Assembly (NCBI RefSeq): GCF_000739715.2
Contig: NZ_BBJC02000006.1
Coordinates: 113,158 to 177,157 of the forward strand
Source: Falsirhodobacter sp. alg1
GTDB lineage: Bacteria > Pseudomonadota > Alphaproteobacteria > Rhodobacterales > Rhodobacteraceae
Direction of reading: 5' to 3'
DNA length: 64,000 nucleotides
Shown: positions 1 through 8,832 of the stretch, in pieces
Position numbering within the stretch: position 1 is the first letter of the stretch
How the letters are laid out: every line of letters begins with the position of its first letter
The notes under the pieces: model-generated
Told to the model about the DNA's origin: nothing
The model's input: the letters and a program-made list of their open reading frames with translations, nothing else
Database searches by the model: none
Position numbers and translations under genes: made by a program

Positions 1-2
1 AA

Positions 3-458
3 ATTGTCACGGCCGTGGCGCTTCTGCTGTTCTTTTCCTGGATAAAGATCGCCACGGGATATGCGGGCTTGGGGTACCTCATCCTTGCGCATTCGGCCTT
101 TTGCGTACCGTTCGCCTATCTTCCGATCAAGGCGCGGCTGGACGGAATGGATACCGCCATGGAAACGGCTGCGGCCGATCTTTATGCCAGCCCGCTGCAA
201 ACCTTTCGCCATGTCACCCTGCCGTTGCTGATGCCGGGGATCGGGGCCGGGGCAATGCTGGCATTCATCATCTCGCTGGATGACGTGATCATCACCGAAT
301 TCGTAAAATCGGCAGGCCAGGATACCCTGCCCACTTACATGCTGGGCCAGCTCCGCCGCGCCCTGACCCCTGAGGTGAACGCGATCTCGACTGTCCTGCT
401 GGCCGTCAGCGTCGCCGTTCTGACCGTGTTTTTCCTGATCACCCGAAAGCGGGGCTGA
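3..458 (+). CDS. ABC transporter permease, PotC-like (5' end outside window)
   Basis: This is the C-terminal part of an inner-membrane permease of the spermidine/putrescine class. The reading frame is open to the window edge, so the true start lies upstream. About 150 residues are visible: hydrophobic segments, then the cytoplasmic EAA-type loop that contacts the ATPase (METAAADLYASPLQTFRHVT, followed by LPLLMPG), then two more hydrophobic stretches ending in a basic tail. A polyamine-type binding protein follows 34 bp after the stop, which supports the PotC assignment. The exact substrate cannot be read from this fragment. Other PotC-like permeases carry amino acids or opines. Confidence 0.85.
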   Translation: MVTAVALLLFFSWIKIATGYAGLGYLILAHSAFCVPFAYLPIKARLDGMDTAMETAAADLYASPLQTFRHVTLPLLMPGIGAGAMLAFIISLDDVIITEFVKSAGQDTLPTYMLGQLRRALTPEVNAISTVLLAVSVAVLTVFFLITRKRG

Positions 459-491
459 CCCCGTATGTGCAACACTCAAGGAAGATTTCCG

Positions 492-1517
492 ATGAAAACA
501 TATGCGATAACCGCCTCGATCCTGCTTGGCAGCACGATTGCCGCCCATGCCGAGGGCCAGTTGAACCTGTACAACTGGGGCAATTACACCAGCCCCGAGA
601 TGATCGAGAAATTCACGGCGGAAACGGGCATCAACGTCACCATCACCGATTATGACAGCAACACGACCGCGCTGGCCAAGGTGGAGGCGGGCGGTTCGGG
701 GTTCGATCTGGTCGTACCCTCGGCCAACTATGTACCGATATTCGTACAAAAGGGGCTTCTGGCCGAACTGGACCATTCGCGTCTGTCGAACATCGGAAAC
801 ATCGCCCCCGAATGGGTGGATGTGCCGTGGGACAAGGGGCGGGCCTATACCGTGCCGTGGCTCTGGGGATCGACCGGCATGGCGGTCAACACCTCGGTAT
901 ACAGCGGGGATATCAATACCTCGGAAATCTTCCTTGATCCACCGCCAGAACTGGTGGGCAAGATCAACATCACCCCGGAAATGTCTGACATCATCTCCCT
1001 GACGATCTACAATGTCGGCGGTGAGGCCTGCACCGAGGATCTGACCATCCTCAAAAAGGTCCGTGACCGTCTGAAGGCCGCAAAACCGTCATGGCTGTCG
1101 ATGGACTACGGCACGACGGACAAGCTTTCCTCGGGCGATTATGCCGCCTCGGTCAACTGGAACGGATCCACCCTGCGGGCGCGGATCAACAACCCGGATG
1201 TGGCCTATGGCTACCCGCGCGAAGGGTATCCGCTGTTCATGGACTCCGTCGGTCTGCTGGCAGATGCGCGCAATGTGGACGAAGCCTATGCGTTTCTGGA
1301 TTTCATCATGGTCCCTGAGAATGCGGCGATGATGTCCAGCTTTGCGCGTTATGCCAACGGGATTACGGGGTCCGAGGAATTCATGCCCGAAGACATGAAG
1401 ACCGCCCCCGAGATCGTCGTGCCCGAAGAATTCGCTTCGGCCGGTCGCTTCCTTCCGACCTGTCCGCAATCCGCCACGGACCTTTATACGGCCATCTGGA
1501 CCGATCTGGTGAAGTAG
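492..1517 (+). CDS. Extracellular solute-binding protein, PotD/PotF-like
   Basis: A periplasmic binding protein of 341 residues for a polyamine-type ABC importer. A signal peptide of about 20 residues ends at AHA, and the mature protein opens with LNLYNWGNYTSP, the typical first strand of PotD/PotF proteins. An in-frame ATG exists 27 bp upstream, but the ATG at 492 is preferred: AAGGAAG lies just before it and the signal peptide then starts cleanly at MKTYA. It is co-directional with the permease upstream. The matching ATPase appears only as a wreck downstream (1857-2110), so the transporter may be non-functional or may borrow another ATPase. Confidence 0.88.
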   Translation: MKTYAITASILLGSTIAAHAEGQLNLYNWGNYTSPEMIEKFTAETGINVTITDYDSNTTALAKVEAGGSGFDLVVPSANYVPIFVQKGLLAELDHSRLSNIGNIAPEWVDVPWDKGRAYTVPWLWGSTGMAVNTSVYSGDINTSEIFLDPPPELVGKINITPEMSDIISLTIYNVGGEACTEDLTILKKVRDRLKAAKPSWLSMDYGTTDKLSSGDYAASVNWNGSTLRARINNPDVAYGYPREGYPLFMDSVGLLADARNVDEAYAFLDFIMVPENAAMMSSFARYANGITGSEEFMPEDMKTAPEIVVPEEFASAGRFLPTCPQSATDLYTAIWTDLVK

Positions 1518-1856
1518 GGGCGATAGGGAAGAACGCGTCTTTGAGCCTGGGATCGAACCACCGAAGCGCCGCGCACGAAAGGCCGGCATCAATCAGCGCG
1601 ATCCTGATGGTTTGCAGCTTCGAGACGACGTATCCCTTGGCAAGCAGCATGTCGACCGTCCGAACAAAACCAGCGTGGACGAACAGGCTGCCGTCCACGC
1701 GCAGCGCGTTTGCCGCCGCTTTATCATTGCCGGCTGCGGTGCAAGGCGTGCCATCACGCTAAGCCGCGATGGCGTGCCTAGAGGCGAAGCAGGATCGCCC
1801 CTTTGGCAAACACCAGTGCCGAATCCTCTATAAAACGGAGGGCCACGACGCAAAAC
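1518..1856. other. Gene-free stretch after potD-like gene, probably degenerate
   Basis: About 340 bp hold no gene I can recognise. On the minus strand a frame of roughly 50 codons (about 1550-1745) reads like protein (for example VDGSLFVHAGFVRTVDMLLA) but begins after a stop and runs into the antisense of the potD-like gene. It may be a fragment of a lost gene; I could not assign it to a family. Together with the ATPase remnant that follows, it marks this interval as a place of decay or rearrangement. Confidence 0.4.
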
Positions 1857-2110
1857 GACCGGATTATCGTGATGAATGGCGGTATGCTGGAACAGATGGG
1901 TAAGCCAGCCGAAGTCGTGACTGACCAGCCTCACTATTCGTAGCAGATTTCATCGTTTGTGCGGATATGTTGATAACGCGGATAGCCGGCGGCACAGTCA
2001 CAGCGGTCGGCAAACCGCTATCCATCTCTCTGGTAATTCCCGATGATGCGGGGCAGGCGATGACACGCTGGCGGTGTTGCGGTATCGGTGACGAAGGTGG
2101 CCGGTTATGA
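1857..2110 (+). pseudogene. Remnant of an ABC transporter ATPase (PotA-like C-terminus)
   Basis: Two plus-strand frames together spell the end of a PotA/FbpC-type ATPase. Frame one (1857-1943) gives DRIIVMNGGMLEQMGKPAEV, then a stop. Frame two (1931-2110) continues with ASLFVADFI and a TOBE-like stretch (GGTVTAVGKPLSI), ending at TGA 2108-2110. DRIxVMxxGxxEQxGxPxEV followed by FVADFIG is standard for the end of the nucleotide-binding domain in this family. The Walker A, signature and Walker B regions are absent upstream, so this is a truncated and frameshifted relic. Its position after the permease and binding protein suggests it was the ATPase of that operon. Confidence 0.72.
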
Positions 2111-2156
2111 TTTCGCAGCTAACGTCGATCCGGAATTTGGCCGCCGCTTTCGGGGC

Positions 2157-2510
2157 CTATCCCCGCCGGTGTTTCTGTCCCCACAGGTGCAGGGCCTCGA
2201 TCACGCCGCGTAGTTGCTGCCCCTTGTCTGTCAGGCTGTAATCCACGCGCGGGGGCACGACGGCATGGATTTTCCGCTGGATGATCCCGTCGGCCTCCAT
2301 TTCGCGCAGCTGTTTGGTCAGGCTGCGTTGGGTGACATTGCCGACGCGGCGGGCCAACTCGTTGAAACGCAGGGTGCCGTCCAGCAGATGGTACAGGATC
2401 AGCCCTTTCCATTTTCCGGCAATCTGTTCCAGCGCCGCCTCGACGGGGCAGCCTTCGCTGCAGTCATATTCCGTGAACCGGTTCGGGCTGTCGGCAATCA
2501 CAGTATCCAT
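2157..2510 (-). CDS. HxlR-family transcriptional regulator
   Basis: A winged-helix DNA-binding protein of 117 residues from the ATG at 2510. It has the HxlR hallmarks: an N-terminal cysteine followed by P (C17, and C21-P22), then a helix with GKWKGLILYHLL, a recognition segment RSLTKQLREMEADG and a wing around VPPRVDYSLTDKG. Such proteins (YodB, HypR type) often sense electrophiles or disulfide stress through the N-terminal cysteine. It is divergent from the quinone-oxidoreductase-like gene at 2615, the usual arrangement for an HxlR repressor and its target. A longer start at 2546 is possible but adds 12 residues outside the family's core. Confidence 0.88.
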   Translation of the reverse strand: MDTVIADSPNRFTEYDCSEGCPVEAALEQIAGKWKGLILYHLLDGTLRFNELARRVGNVTQRSLTKQLREMEADGIIQRKIHAVVPPRVDYSLTDKGQQLRGVIEALHLWGQKHRRG

Positions 2511-2521
2511 TATGTACCTAT

Positions 2522-2546
2522 ATGCATTATTTGTGCGTAATTGCAT
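2522..2546. promoter_or_regulatory. Candidate HxlR operator with minus-strand -10 box
   Basis: A near-perfect dyad has left arm ATGCATTA and right arm TAATTGCAT separated by eight bases. It sits in the 104-bp gap between the divergent HxlR and oxidoreductase genes. A consensus TATAAT on the minus strand (2549-2554) would place the regulator's transcription start inside the dyad, so binding would block its own promoter. Direct symmetry and position are seen; the role is inferred. Confidence 0.5.
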
Positions 2547-2614
2547 TTATTATAGCAAGGCGGCATCTCTTGGGCACGAAGGAAATTCACGAAATCGCCC
2601 AAGGGGTATGAGAC

Positions 2615-3634
2615 ATGATGATGAAGGCTGTTGGATATATGAACGCGGGTCCGCTGGACCGCCCTGATGCGCTGATCGATGTGGAAATCGTGCGGCCGAA
2701 ACCCAAGGGGCGTGACCTTCTGGTGCGTGTGCGGGCAGTGTCGGTCAATCCGGTGGATGTGAAAATCCGGCAGGCCCGTCCGCCCGAAGGCACGGGTCCG
2801 GCCATTCTGGGCTGGGATGCCGTGGGGGAGGTTGTGGAAACGGGCAGCGACACTTCCTTGTTCAGGGTTGGCGATATGGTCTGGTATGCGGGGGCGATTG
2901 ACCGCGCCGGCACCAATTCGGAATACCACCTCGTGGATGAGCGGATCGTGGGCAAAACGCCTGCCTCGGTCAGCGCAGCCGAGGCCGCGGCCCTGCCGCT
3001 GACCGCGCTGACGGCCCATGAAATGCTGTTCGACCGTTTGCGCGTGACCGACCCTGTTCCGGGGGCGGCACCGGCCGTGGTCATCATCGGCGGTTCGGGC
3101 GGCGTCGGCTCCATCGCGATCCAGCTGCTGCGCGCGAAAACGGATCTGACGGTGATCGCCACCGCCTCGCGCCCTGAAACGCAGGAATGGGTCCGGGAAC
3201 TGGGCGCGCATCATGTGATCGACCACTCCAAACCTTTGGCACCCCAGATCGAGGCTTTGGGGATCGGACAGCCGGGTTGGGTGTTTTCCACCACCCATTC
3301 GCATCAGTATATCGAGGCTGTGGCCGAATTCATTGCACCGCAGGGGCATTTCGGCCTGATCGACGATCCGGAAATCCTGGACATCAAGCCGTTCAAGAGC
3401 AAATCCGTTTCGACCCATTGGGAGTTCATGTACACGCGCTCTCTGTTCGGAACGGCCGATATGCAGAACCAGCACGACATCCTGACCGAGGTGGCCCGTC
3501 TGCTGGACGAAGGGGCGATCAGATCCACCGCGACCGAAACCTTGGGCAAGATCGATGCCGCCACGCTGAAACGCGCGCATCAGATCCTTGAGACGAACAA
3601 GGCCAAGGGCAAACTGGTCCTGGAAGGGTTCTGA
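2615..3634 (+). CDS. Zinc-independent MDR-family oxidoreductase (quinone reductase-like)
   Basis: An NADPH-dependent medium-chain dehydrogenase/reductase of 339 residues. The GroES-like N-terminal half carries SVNPVDVKIRQ and GWDAVGEVVETG. The Rossmann half has the nucleotide-binding turn GGSGGVGSIAIQLLRAKT around residue 155. The cysteine cluster of the structural zinc site is absent, which points to the quinone reductase/enone reductase branch. It starts at the first of three tandem ATG codons, with AAGGGG upstream. Divergence from an HxlR regulator suggests induction by reactive electrophiles or quinones. The natural substrate is unknown. Confidence 0.85.
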   Translation: MMMKAVGYMNAGPLDRPDALIDVEIVRPKPKGRDLLVRVRAVSVNPVDVKIRQARPPEGTGPAILGWDAVGEVVETGSDTSLFRVGDMVWYAGAIDRAGTNSEYHLVDERIVGKTPASVSAAEAAALPLTALTAHEMLFDRLRVTDPVPGAAPAVVIIGGSGGVGSIAIQLLRAKTDLTVIATASRPETQEWVRELGAHHVIDHSKPLAPQIEALGIGQPGWVFSTTHSHQYIEAVAEFIAPQGHFGLIDDPEILDIKPFKSKSVSTHWEFMYTRSLFGTADMQNQHDILTEVARLLDEGAIRSTATETLGKIDAATLKRAHQILETNKAKGKLVLEGF

Positions 3635-3640
3635 GAAAAC

Positions 3641-3674
3641 GGGAAACGGCATGGCCACCGCCGTGCCGTTTCCC
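3641..3674 (+). terminator. Hairpin terminator after the MDR gene
   Basis: A 14-bp inverted repeat (GGGAAACGGCATGG with CCGTGCCGTTTCCC, one G-T type mismatch) starts seven bases after the stop codon. It has no T-tract, but the position and stem strength fit a terminator. Confidence 0.55.
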
Positions 3675-3857
3675 CCCGTTCCCCGCAGATGATCGGGGCT
3701 GCGCGGATCATGGCGGGTTATTAAATAGGCAGGATGCATCCTGCAGGTCCGCATTTTCTGCACATTCATGCGCCATTGCCGCGATCTTTGCGCAGACGGT
3801 TGATCCCTGCATCCGGGGCGGGCAGCGTGTCGCCATCGCGATGCCAAGGAATTGCCC

Positions 3858-4826
3858 ATGACTTACGAACCTGCCGAACCGATGCGCGCCGAACCGATGC
3901 GTGTCGTGGCGCTCTCCTCCACCTTCGATCTGGTGAATGTGTTTGCCAAGGTGCGCGATCCGCGTCTGGTGCTGCTGCGCCCCGAAGAGGTGGCGGACCC
4001 TATGGCGATCGATATGGCCCTGGCGTGGAAACCGCAGGATGATGCGTTTGACCGGTTTCCCAATGTCCGGATGGTGCATTCCATTGCAGCGGGGGTGGAC
4101 AGCATCGTGGGCTGCCCCAGCCTGCCCGCCGATGCGGTTGTGGCCCGTGTGCGGGATGATGCGCAGGCGATGATGATGGCCGGTTTCGCTGCGGCCCATG
4201 TGGTCTGGCACCACCGCCGCATGGCAGATCATACCCGCGCCCAGGCCGAGGGCCTGTGGGAACGCAGTTTCCGCCCGCCGATGTCCTCGGACGTGACGGT
4301 GGGAATTCTGGGGTTCGGTCTGATGGGGCGGGCCTGTGCGCGGGCGATCGCGGCACTGGGCTACCGCGTCATCGCGGCGCGCAATTCCGCGGGCGGAACC
4401 GCAGAGGGTGTGGAAATCCTGTCCGGCCCCTCGGCCATAAACGAGGTTGCGGCGCGGGCCGATATTCTGGTGAACGTGCTGCCCCTGACAGATGCCACGC
4501 GCGATATCCTGAATGCGGATCTGTTCGCGCGGATGCCGATGGGTGCGTCGCTGGTGCAGATCGGGCGGGGAGAGCAGCTGGTGGATGCCGACCTTCTGGC
4601 CGCGCTGGATGCGGGGCGCATCCGTTCGGCCACCCTGGATGTATTCCGGCAGGAACCGCTGCCTGCGGGCCATCCGTACTGGACCCGCAAGGAGGTGCTG
4701 ATGACCCCGCATAAGGCGTCCGATTCCAGCCATGGCGAGATCATGCGGCAGCTTGTGGAAAACTGCGAGCTCTACCGGGCAGGCCAGCCACCGAAAGGGC
4801 GGGTTGATCGCGGCAACGGATATTAA
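3858..4826 (+). CDS. D-2-hydroxyacid dehydrogenase, glyoxylate/hydroxypyruvate reductase A-like
   Basis: A cytoplasmic NAD(P)-dependent reductase of 2-ketoacids, 322 residues. A Rossmann fold begins near residue 150 with GILGFGLMGRACARAIAALG. The catalytic residues are recognisable: R in QIGRGEQLVD, E in FRQEPLP and H in MTPHKAS. The overall layout, with a short N-terminal substrate domain, matches the GhrA branch. The ATG at 3858 is chosen because AAGGA lies seven bases upstream; a TTG two codons earlier is less likely. It stands alone between convergent neighbours, so its pathway role (glyoxylate detoxification or another ketoacid) is open. Confidence 0.85.
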   Translation: MTYEPAEPMRAEPMRVVALSSTFDLVNVFAKVRDPRLVLLRPEEVADPMAIDMALAWKPQDDAFDRFPNVRMVHSIAAGVDSIVGCPSLPADAVVARVRDDAQAMMMAGFAAAHVVWHHRRMADHTRAQAEGLWERSFRPPMSSDVTVGILGFGLMGRACARAIAALGYRVIAARNSAGGTAEGVEILSGPSAINEVAARADILVNVLPLTDATRDILNADLFARMPMGASLVQIGRGEQLVDADLLAALDAGRIRSATLDVFRQEPLPAGHPYWTRKEVLMTPHKASDSSHGEIMRQLVENCELYRAGQPPKGRVDRGNGY

Positions 4827-4872
4827 CAAGGACCCGGGGGCGGCACGTACCATCGTGCCCCCCGCCGCGTGA

Positions 4873-6039
4873 TCAGACCGGCGTTTCCGCCCAGTCCGTC
4901 AGTTTCCTCAGGAACAGATCGCATTGATCCAGTTGTGATTGTTCGATGAATTCATCAGGCTTATGCGCCTGTGTGATGGATCCCGGCCCGCAGATCACGG
5001 TGGGCACGCCCAGCATTTCGTGAAAACGCCCACCCTCCGTGCCGTAGGCCACCTTGGAATGGCTGTTGCTGCCGACAAAGCCCTTCATGCGCGTGACCAT
5101 GTCGGATTCGGGGGGCGTATCCAGCCCCGGAAACTGGGCGTAAACCTCGATATCGATGCCGGTATCAGGATCGATGCTGTGCATCATCGGCTCCAGCTGG
5201 GTCCGGGCGTAATCGCACAATTCCTGCACGAATGCATCGGCATCCTCGGAAGGCAGCACCCGGAACTCGCAATTGACCGTGCACCGTTCGGGCACGATGT
5301 TGAGGGCGGTGCCGCCGTGCATGGTGCCGGTATGGGCGGTGCTATGGGTGATGTCGTAATCGGCGTCGCGCAGGCCTTCGGTGGCCATGCGTTGGGCAAT
5401 CTCCTGCATCTTTACCACCAGCAGCGCGGCATAGTTCACCGCGTTCACCCCCAATGGCGCCAGCGACGAATGGCAGCTGCGGCCCCGGACCGTCACCATC
5501 ATGGACCGTTTTGCCTTGTGCCCGATCACCACCTGCATCGACGTGGGTTCACCGACGACGCAGAGCGCGGGCTTCAGCTGTTCGGCCTGCAACATCTCCA
5601 GCAGGCCGATGACGCCCAGGCAGCCGACCTCCTCATCATAGGAAAAGGCCAGATGGACAGGGCGGTGCAGCTTGCGGCGGACAAGATCGGGAACGGCAGC
5701 CAGTGCGCAGGCCAGAAAGCCCTTCATGTCGCATGATCCGCGCCCGTAAAGCCGGCCCTCCCGCGCGTCCAGCACGAACGGATCGCTTGCCCAGTTCTGG
5801 TTGTCCACGGGCACCGTATCGGTATGGCCGGACAGGATGATACCGGGTCGGTCAGCGGGGCCGATGGTTGCCCAGAGGTTCGCCTTCTGGCCCGTGCTGT
5901 CCATGACCAGCTGGCTGTCCACACCATGAGAGGCCAGGTACTCCCGGACAAAATCCATCAGGGGCAGGTTCGAATTGCGGCTTGTCGTATCGAAGGCGAT
6001 GAGCTGGGCAAGAATGTCACGGCTGGTCGAGGGGGGCAT
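4873..6039 (-). CDS. M20 family N-acyl-amino-acid deacetylase, ArgE-like
   Basis: A dizinc deacylase of 388 residues, near the usual ArgE length. The metal site motifs are present in order: SGHTDTVPVD, GRGSCDMKGFLA, the catalytic EEVGCLG and GEPTS. A dimerisation domain follows with GRSCHSSLAPLGVNAV. Annotation as acetylornithine deacetylase is conventional, but the gene sits 10 bp downstream of a LysR regulator and back to back with a peptide importer, so it more probably removes acyl groups from an imported N-acyl amino acid or peptide than acts in arginine synthesis. An AAGGA motif precedes the ATG. Confidence 0.85.
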   Translation of the reverse strand: MPPSTSRDILAQLIAFDTTSRNSNLPLMDFVREYLASHGVDSQLVMDSTGQKANLWATIGPADRPGIILSGHTDTVPVDNQNWASDPFVLDAREGRLYGRGSCDMKGFLACALAAVPDLVRRKLHRPVHLAFSYDEEVGCLGVIGLLEMLQAEQLKPALCVVGEPTSMQVVIGHKAKRSMMVTVRGRSCHSSLAPLGVNAVNYAALLVVKMQEIAQRMATEGLRDADYDITHSTAHTGTMHGGTALNIVPERCTVNCEFRVLPSEDADAFVQELCDYARTQLEPMMHSIDPDTGIDIEVYAQFPGLDTPPESDMVTRMKGFVGSNSHSKVAYGTEGGRFHEMLGVPTVICGPGSITQAHKPDEFIEQSQLDQCDLFLRKLTDWAETPV

Positions 6040-6049
6040 CGGTGGTCCT

Positions 6050-7009
6050 TTATCGGGTTTGCAGGGGCGGCAGCGGATAGGTTTCGCGATCGATGCCGGA
6101 ACGGATGAACTGCATGAACGACAGCGTCGCGGCCGAGGGTGCGCGGGACGCGGGCATCAGAAAGCTGGTGGTGTAGGTGATGGCAGGCAGGAAGGGACGC
6201 ATCACGATCTGGTCGCCCATCTGGTGCACGAGCGGAAAGGGGTTCAGCAGCGATACCCCCACGCCCTCGCGCACGAACTCGGACACGGATACGTTGGTGG
6301 AGGCCTCCATCACCCGGTTCAGCGCCACCCCCGCGCGATCAAACAGCCTGTCGATCACGGCCCGCCCCGAATGGCGGCGGGACAGGGCGATGAAGGGTTC
6401 GTTCCGCAGATCCTCGGGCCGAATCACATCAAGGGATGCAAACCGGTGATGCTTAGGAAATATGCAGATCGCCTGCGTTTCCAGCAACGGCTCTATCTGG
6501 ATGCCATCATGTGATACGGCGCTGTCGGTTATGCCTACGTCCACATGCCCCTCGGCAATTCCGGCATAAAGGCTGTCGCTGGCCAGCACGTCGAAGCTGA
6601 TATGCAGACCCGGATTCCGGCGATTGAAGGCTGCGATCCGGGCAGGCAGGAAGCGATGCGCAATGGTGGGTGGCGCCACGATGGAAAGGCGCCCGGCAAG
6701 TGATTTCGGCGGCTCTGACGAATGGTTCGCGATGCGGGCCAAAGTGTCGAAGACCGACGTCAATTGTTCGTTGATGGACAGGGCTTCGACGGTTGGCACC
6801 AGCCGCCCCCCTTCACGCCGGAACAGCTGAAATCCCAGACGGTCCTCCAGCTGTGTCAGCCGACGGCTGACCGCGGATTGCGAGATGTTCAGACGGCGTG
6901 CGGCATTGATGGATGTGCCCGCCGCCACGATGGCCTGCAGCACCTCCAATTCCCGTAACGTGATGCCTGCGCGACGGTCTTCGCCATCGGCGGGGCTGAC
7001 AGGTTCCAT
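6050..7009 (-). CDS. LysR-family transcriptional regulator
   Basis: A regulator of 319 residues with a winged HTH at residues 15-75 (LRELEVLQAIVAAGTSINAA, SQSAVSRRLTQLEDRLGFQL) and a periplasmic-binding-like effector domain (VAPPTIAHRFLPARIAAFNR onward). It is co-transcribed with the ArgE-like deacetylase, whose start lies 10 bp after its stop. It is divergent from the oligopeptide transporter operon across a 139-bp AT-rich gap. The geometry suggests it controls both units in response to the transported substrate or a product of it. Confidence 0.9.
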   Translation of the reverse strand: MEPVSPADGEDRRAGITLRELEVLQAIVAAGTSINAARRLNISQSAVSRRLTQLEDRLGFQLFRREGGRLVPTVEALSINEQLTSVFDTLARIANHSSEPPKSLAGRLSIVAPPTIAHRFLPARIAAFNRRNPGLHISFDVLASDSLYAGIAEGHVDVGITDSAVSHDGIQIEPLLETQAICIFPKHHRFASLDVIRPEDLRNEPFIALSRRHSGRAVIDRLFDRAGVALNRVMEASTNVSVSEFVREGVGVSLLNPFPLVHQMGDQIVMRPFLPAITYTTSFLMPASRAPSAATLSFMQFIRSGIDRETYPLPPLQTR

Positions 7010-7148
7010 GCTAACCTATGAGAAAAACGCATTGATATTTTGTATTGACTTCTCTTTATCGCATAATAGCGTGACTGCCAAGCTGGATTGCAGCAGCAGG
7101 GATCAACCCCGAAGCAATCGTTCAGAATATCTGCAACAGGGAAAACGG
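7010..7148. promoter_or_regulatory. Divergent promoter region, LysR gene / peptide transporter operon
   Basis: This gap is much richer in A+T than the flanking genes. On the plus strand CATAAT (7062-7067) could serve as a -10 box with a weak -35 TTTGTA (7039-7044) at 17-bp spacing. A TTGACT is also present at 7045-7050. LysR proteins usually bind such gaps, but I could not single out one T-N11-A box. Confidence 0.35.
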
Positions 7149-8759
7149 ATGATGAAAGCAAACAGACTGTCGCTTGCCGTCGGGCTGCTCGTGGCCGGCA
7201 TGGCCCCCGTCGCCGCACAGGAACTGTCGATTGGCCTCAAATCCGAGGCCACGTCGATGGACCCGCAGTTCCACAACCTTGCGACCAACACTCAGGTCAA
7301 CAAGAACATCTTTGAATCGCTGACGACGCAAAGCTCTGTCCAGAAGATCACCCCCGGTCTGGCCGAAAGCTGGGAAGCGGTGGATGATACGACGTGGCGC
7401 TTCAAGCTGCGCCAAGGGGTGAAGTTCCACAACGGCAGCGATTTCACGGCGCGCGATGTGATCTATTCCTTCTGCCGCGTTCCGCTGGTGCAGAATTCAC
7501 CTTCCTCCTACACGATCTATACCGGCGACATCGCGGATATGGAGGCCGAGGACGACCATACGCTGCTGATCCGCACGGTTGACAAGAATCCGCTGCTGCC
7601 CGTGAACCTGTGGCCGCTTGCCATCGTATCGGCCGATGCCCTGGGTGCCGAGGATACGGTCACCTACGGCCCCGAAGGTACCTGCGAGGGTATGGGCGAG
7701 GTGCCGCAGGCGCCCGCGTTCAACGACCCGGACATTGCGGTGGGCACCGGCCCCTACAAGCTGGAAAATTACACCCGCGGGGCCGAGCTGGTCCTGTCGC
7801 GGTTCGATGATTACTGGGGCGGAACGCCGGATTGGGAACGTGTCGTGATGCGACCGATCACCAGCAACGGCCCCCGTGTTGCGGCCCTGCTGGCAGGCGA
7901 CGTTGACATGATTGAATCGCCGCCCATTCAGGATATCTCGCGCATCGATGATGCCGGGTTCAACATTGTCGATGCCCTGTCGAACCGCGTCATCTATCTG
8001 CACCTGCAGCAGCTTGCGGATGCGCCGGGGATCGGCGGCACCGACGGCAAGAACCCCCTGATGGACAAACGTGTCCGCGAAGCGATCTCGCTGTCGATCA
8101 ACCGCGACGCCATCGCGGAGCGTATCATGGGCGGCTATGCCGAACCTGCGGGCGAACTGCTGCCCCCGCCGATGTTCGGCACATCCGGCCGTGCGGTGGA
8201 CCCCTATGACCCCGAGCGGGCCAAGGAACTGCTGGCCGAGGCAGGTTACCCCGACGGGTTCACCCTCAATCTCGGAACGCCGAACGATCGCTACATCAAC
8301 GACGAACAGGTGGCGCAGGCCGTGGCGCAGATGATGGCGCGCATCGGCATCAACACCACCGTGGATGCCACCACTGCCAGCCAGTTCTTCAGCCGCCGCA
8401 ATGCGCTGGAATTCCCCATCTACATGGCGGGCTGGGGTGCCGCATCGGGTGAGATGTCTTCTCCGCTGAAGGCGCTGGTTGCGACATTCGACGCCGACAC
8501 CGGCATGGGGGCCACGAACGCGGGCCGCTATTCCAACCCCGAGATGGACAAGGTCCTGATCGAGGCGATGTCGACGATCGACGAAGGTCAGCGTGACGAG
8601 TTGCTGCAAAAGGCCGAGACCATCGCCCTTGATGATTACGGCATCATCCCGCTGCATTACGAACAGACCGTCTGGGCCATGAAACCCGAACTGACCTACG
8701 AGCCGCGCATGGACCAATACACCATGGCCCGCGAGGTCAAGCCCACCACCACCGAGTGA
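7149..8759 (+). CDS. Peptide ABC transporter substrate-binding protein, DppA/OppA-like
   Basis: A family 5 periplasmic binding protein of 536 residues. Tandem ATG codons begin the signal peptide (MMKANRLSLAVGLLVAGMAP, cleavage after VAAQ). The mature protein starts with LSIGLKSEATSMDPQFHN, and the family 5 signature is visible in LRQGVKFHNGSDFTARDV with the W-rich core WRFKLRQG just before it. It is the first gene of a five-gene transporter operon that also holds permeases and two ATPases. The neighbouring M20 hydrolases suggest N-acylated or dipeptide-like ligands. A hairpin follows the stop. Confidence 0.92.
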   Translation: MMKANRLSLAVGLLVAGMAPVAAQELSIGLKSEATSMDPQFHNLATNTQVNKNIFESLTTQSSVQKITPGLAESWEAVDDTTWRFKLRQGVKFHNGSDFTARDVIYSFCRVPLVQNSPSSYTIYTGDIADMEAEDDHTLLIRTVDKNPLLPVNLWPLAIVSADALGAEDTVTYGPEGTCEGMGEVPQAPAFNDPDIAVGTGPYKLENYTRGAELVLSRFDDYWGGTPDWERVVMRPITSNGPRVAALLAGDVDMIESPPIQDISRIDDAGFNIVDALSNRVIYLHLQQLADAPGIGGTDGKNPLMDKRVREAISLSINRDAIAERIMGGYAEPAGELLPPPMFGTSGRAVDPYDPERAKELLAEAGYPDGFTLNLGTPNDRYINDEQVAQAVAQMMARIGINTTVDATTASQFFSRRNALEFPIYMAGWGAASGEMSSPLKALVATFDADTGMGATNAGRYSNPEMDKVLIEAMSTIDEGQRDELLQKAETIALDDYGIIPLHYEQTVWAMKPELTYEPRMDQYTMAREVKPTTTE

Positions 8760-8768
8760 TCCGGTTTT

Positions 8769-8797
8769 CCGGCATCCGTCCGTGGGACGGGTGCCGG
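8769..8797 (+). promoter_or_regulatory. Intercistronic hairpin between binding protein and permease genes
   Basis: The arms CCGGCATCCGTC and GACGGGTGCCGG pair with one wobble around a five-base loop. A hairpin here probably stabilises the upstream mRNA or attenuates read-through, giving more binding protein than permease. Confidence 0.5.
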
Positions 8798-8832
8798 AGT
8801 TTCGCTGACTTCCGGCCCACAAGGACCCTTTC

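Noticed and set aside
1381..1698. Minus-strand frame overlapping the end of the potD-like gene
   Set aside because: Part of it looks protein-like, but it begins after a stop and continues as antisense to a real gene; mentioned only as a possible fragment.
2510..3859. Long minus-strand open frame opposite the MDR oxidoreductase gene
   Set aside because: Antisense to a well-recognised gene; histidine-, arginine- and proline-rich with no family resemblance. Such frames are common in GC-rich DNA.
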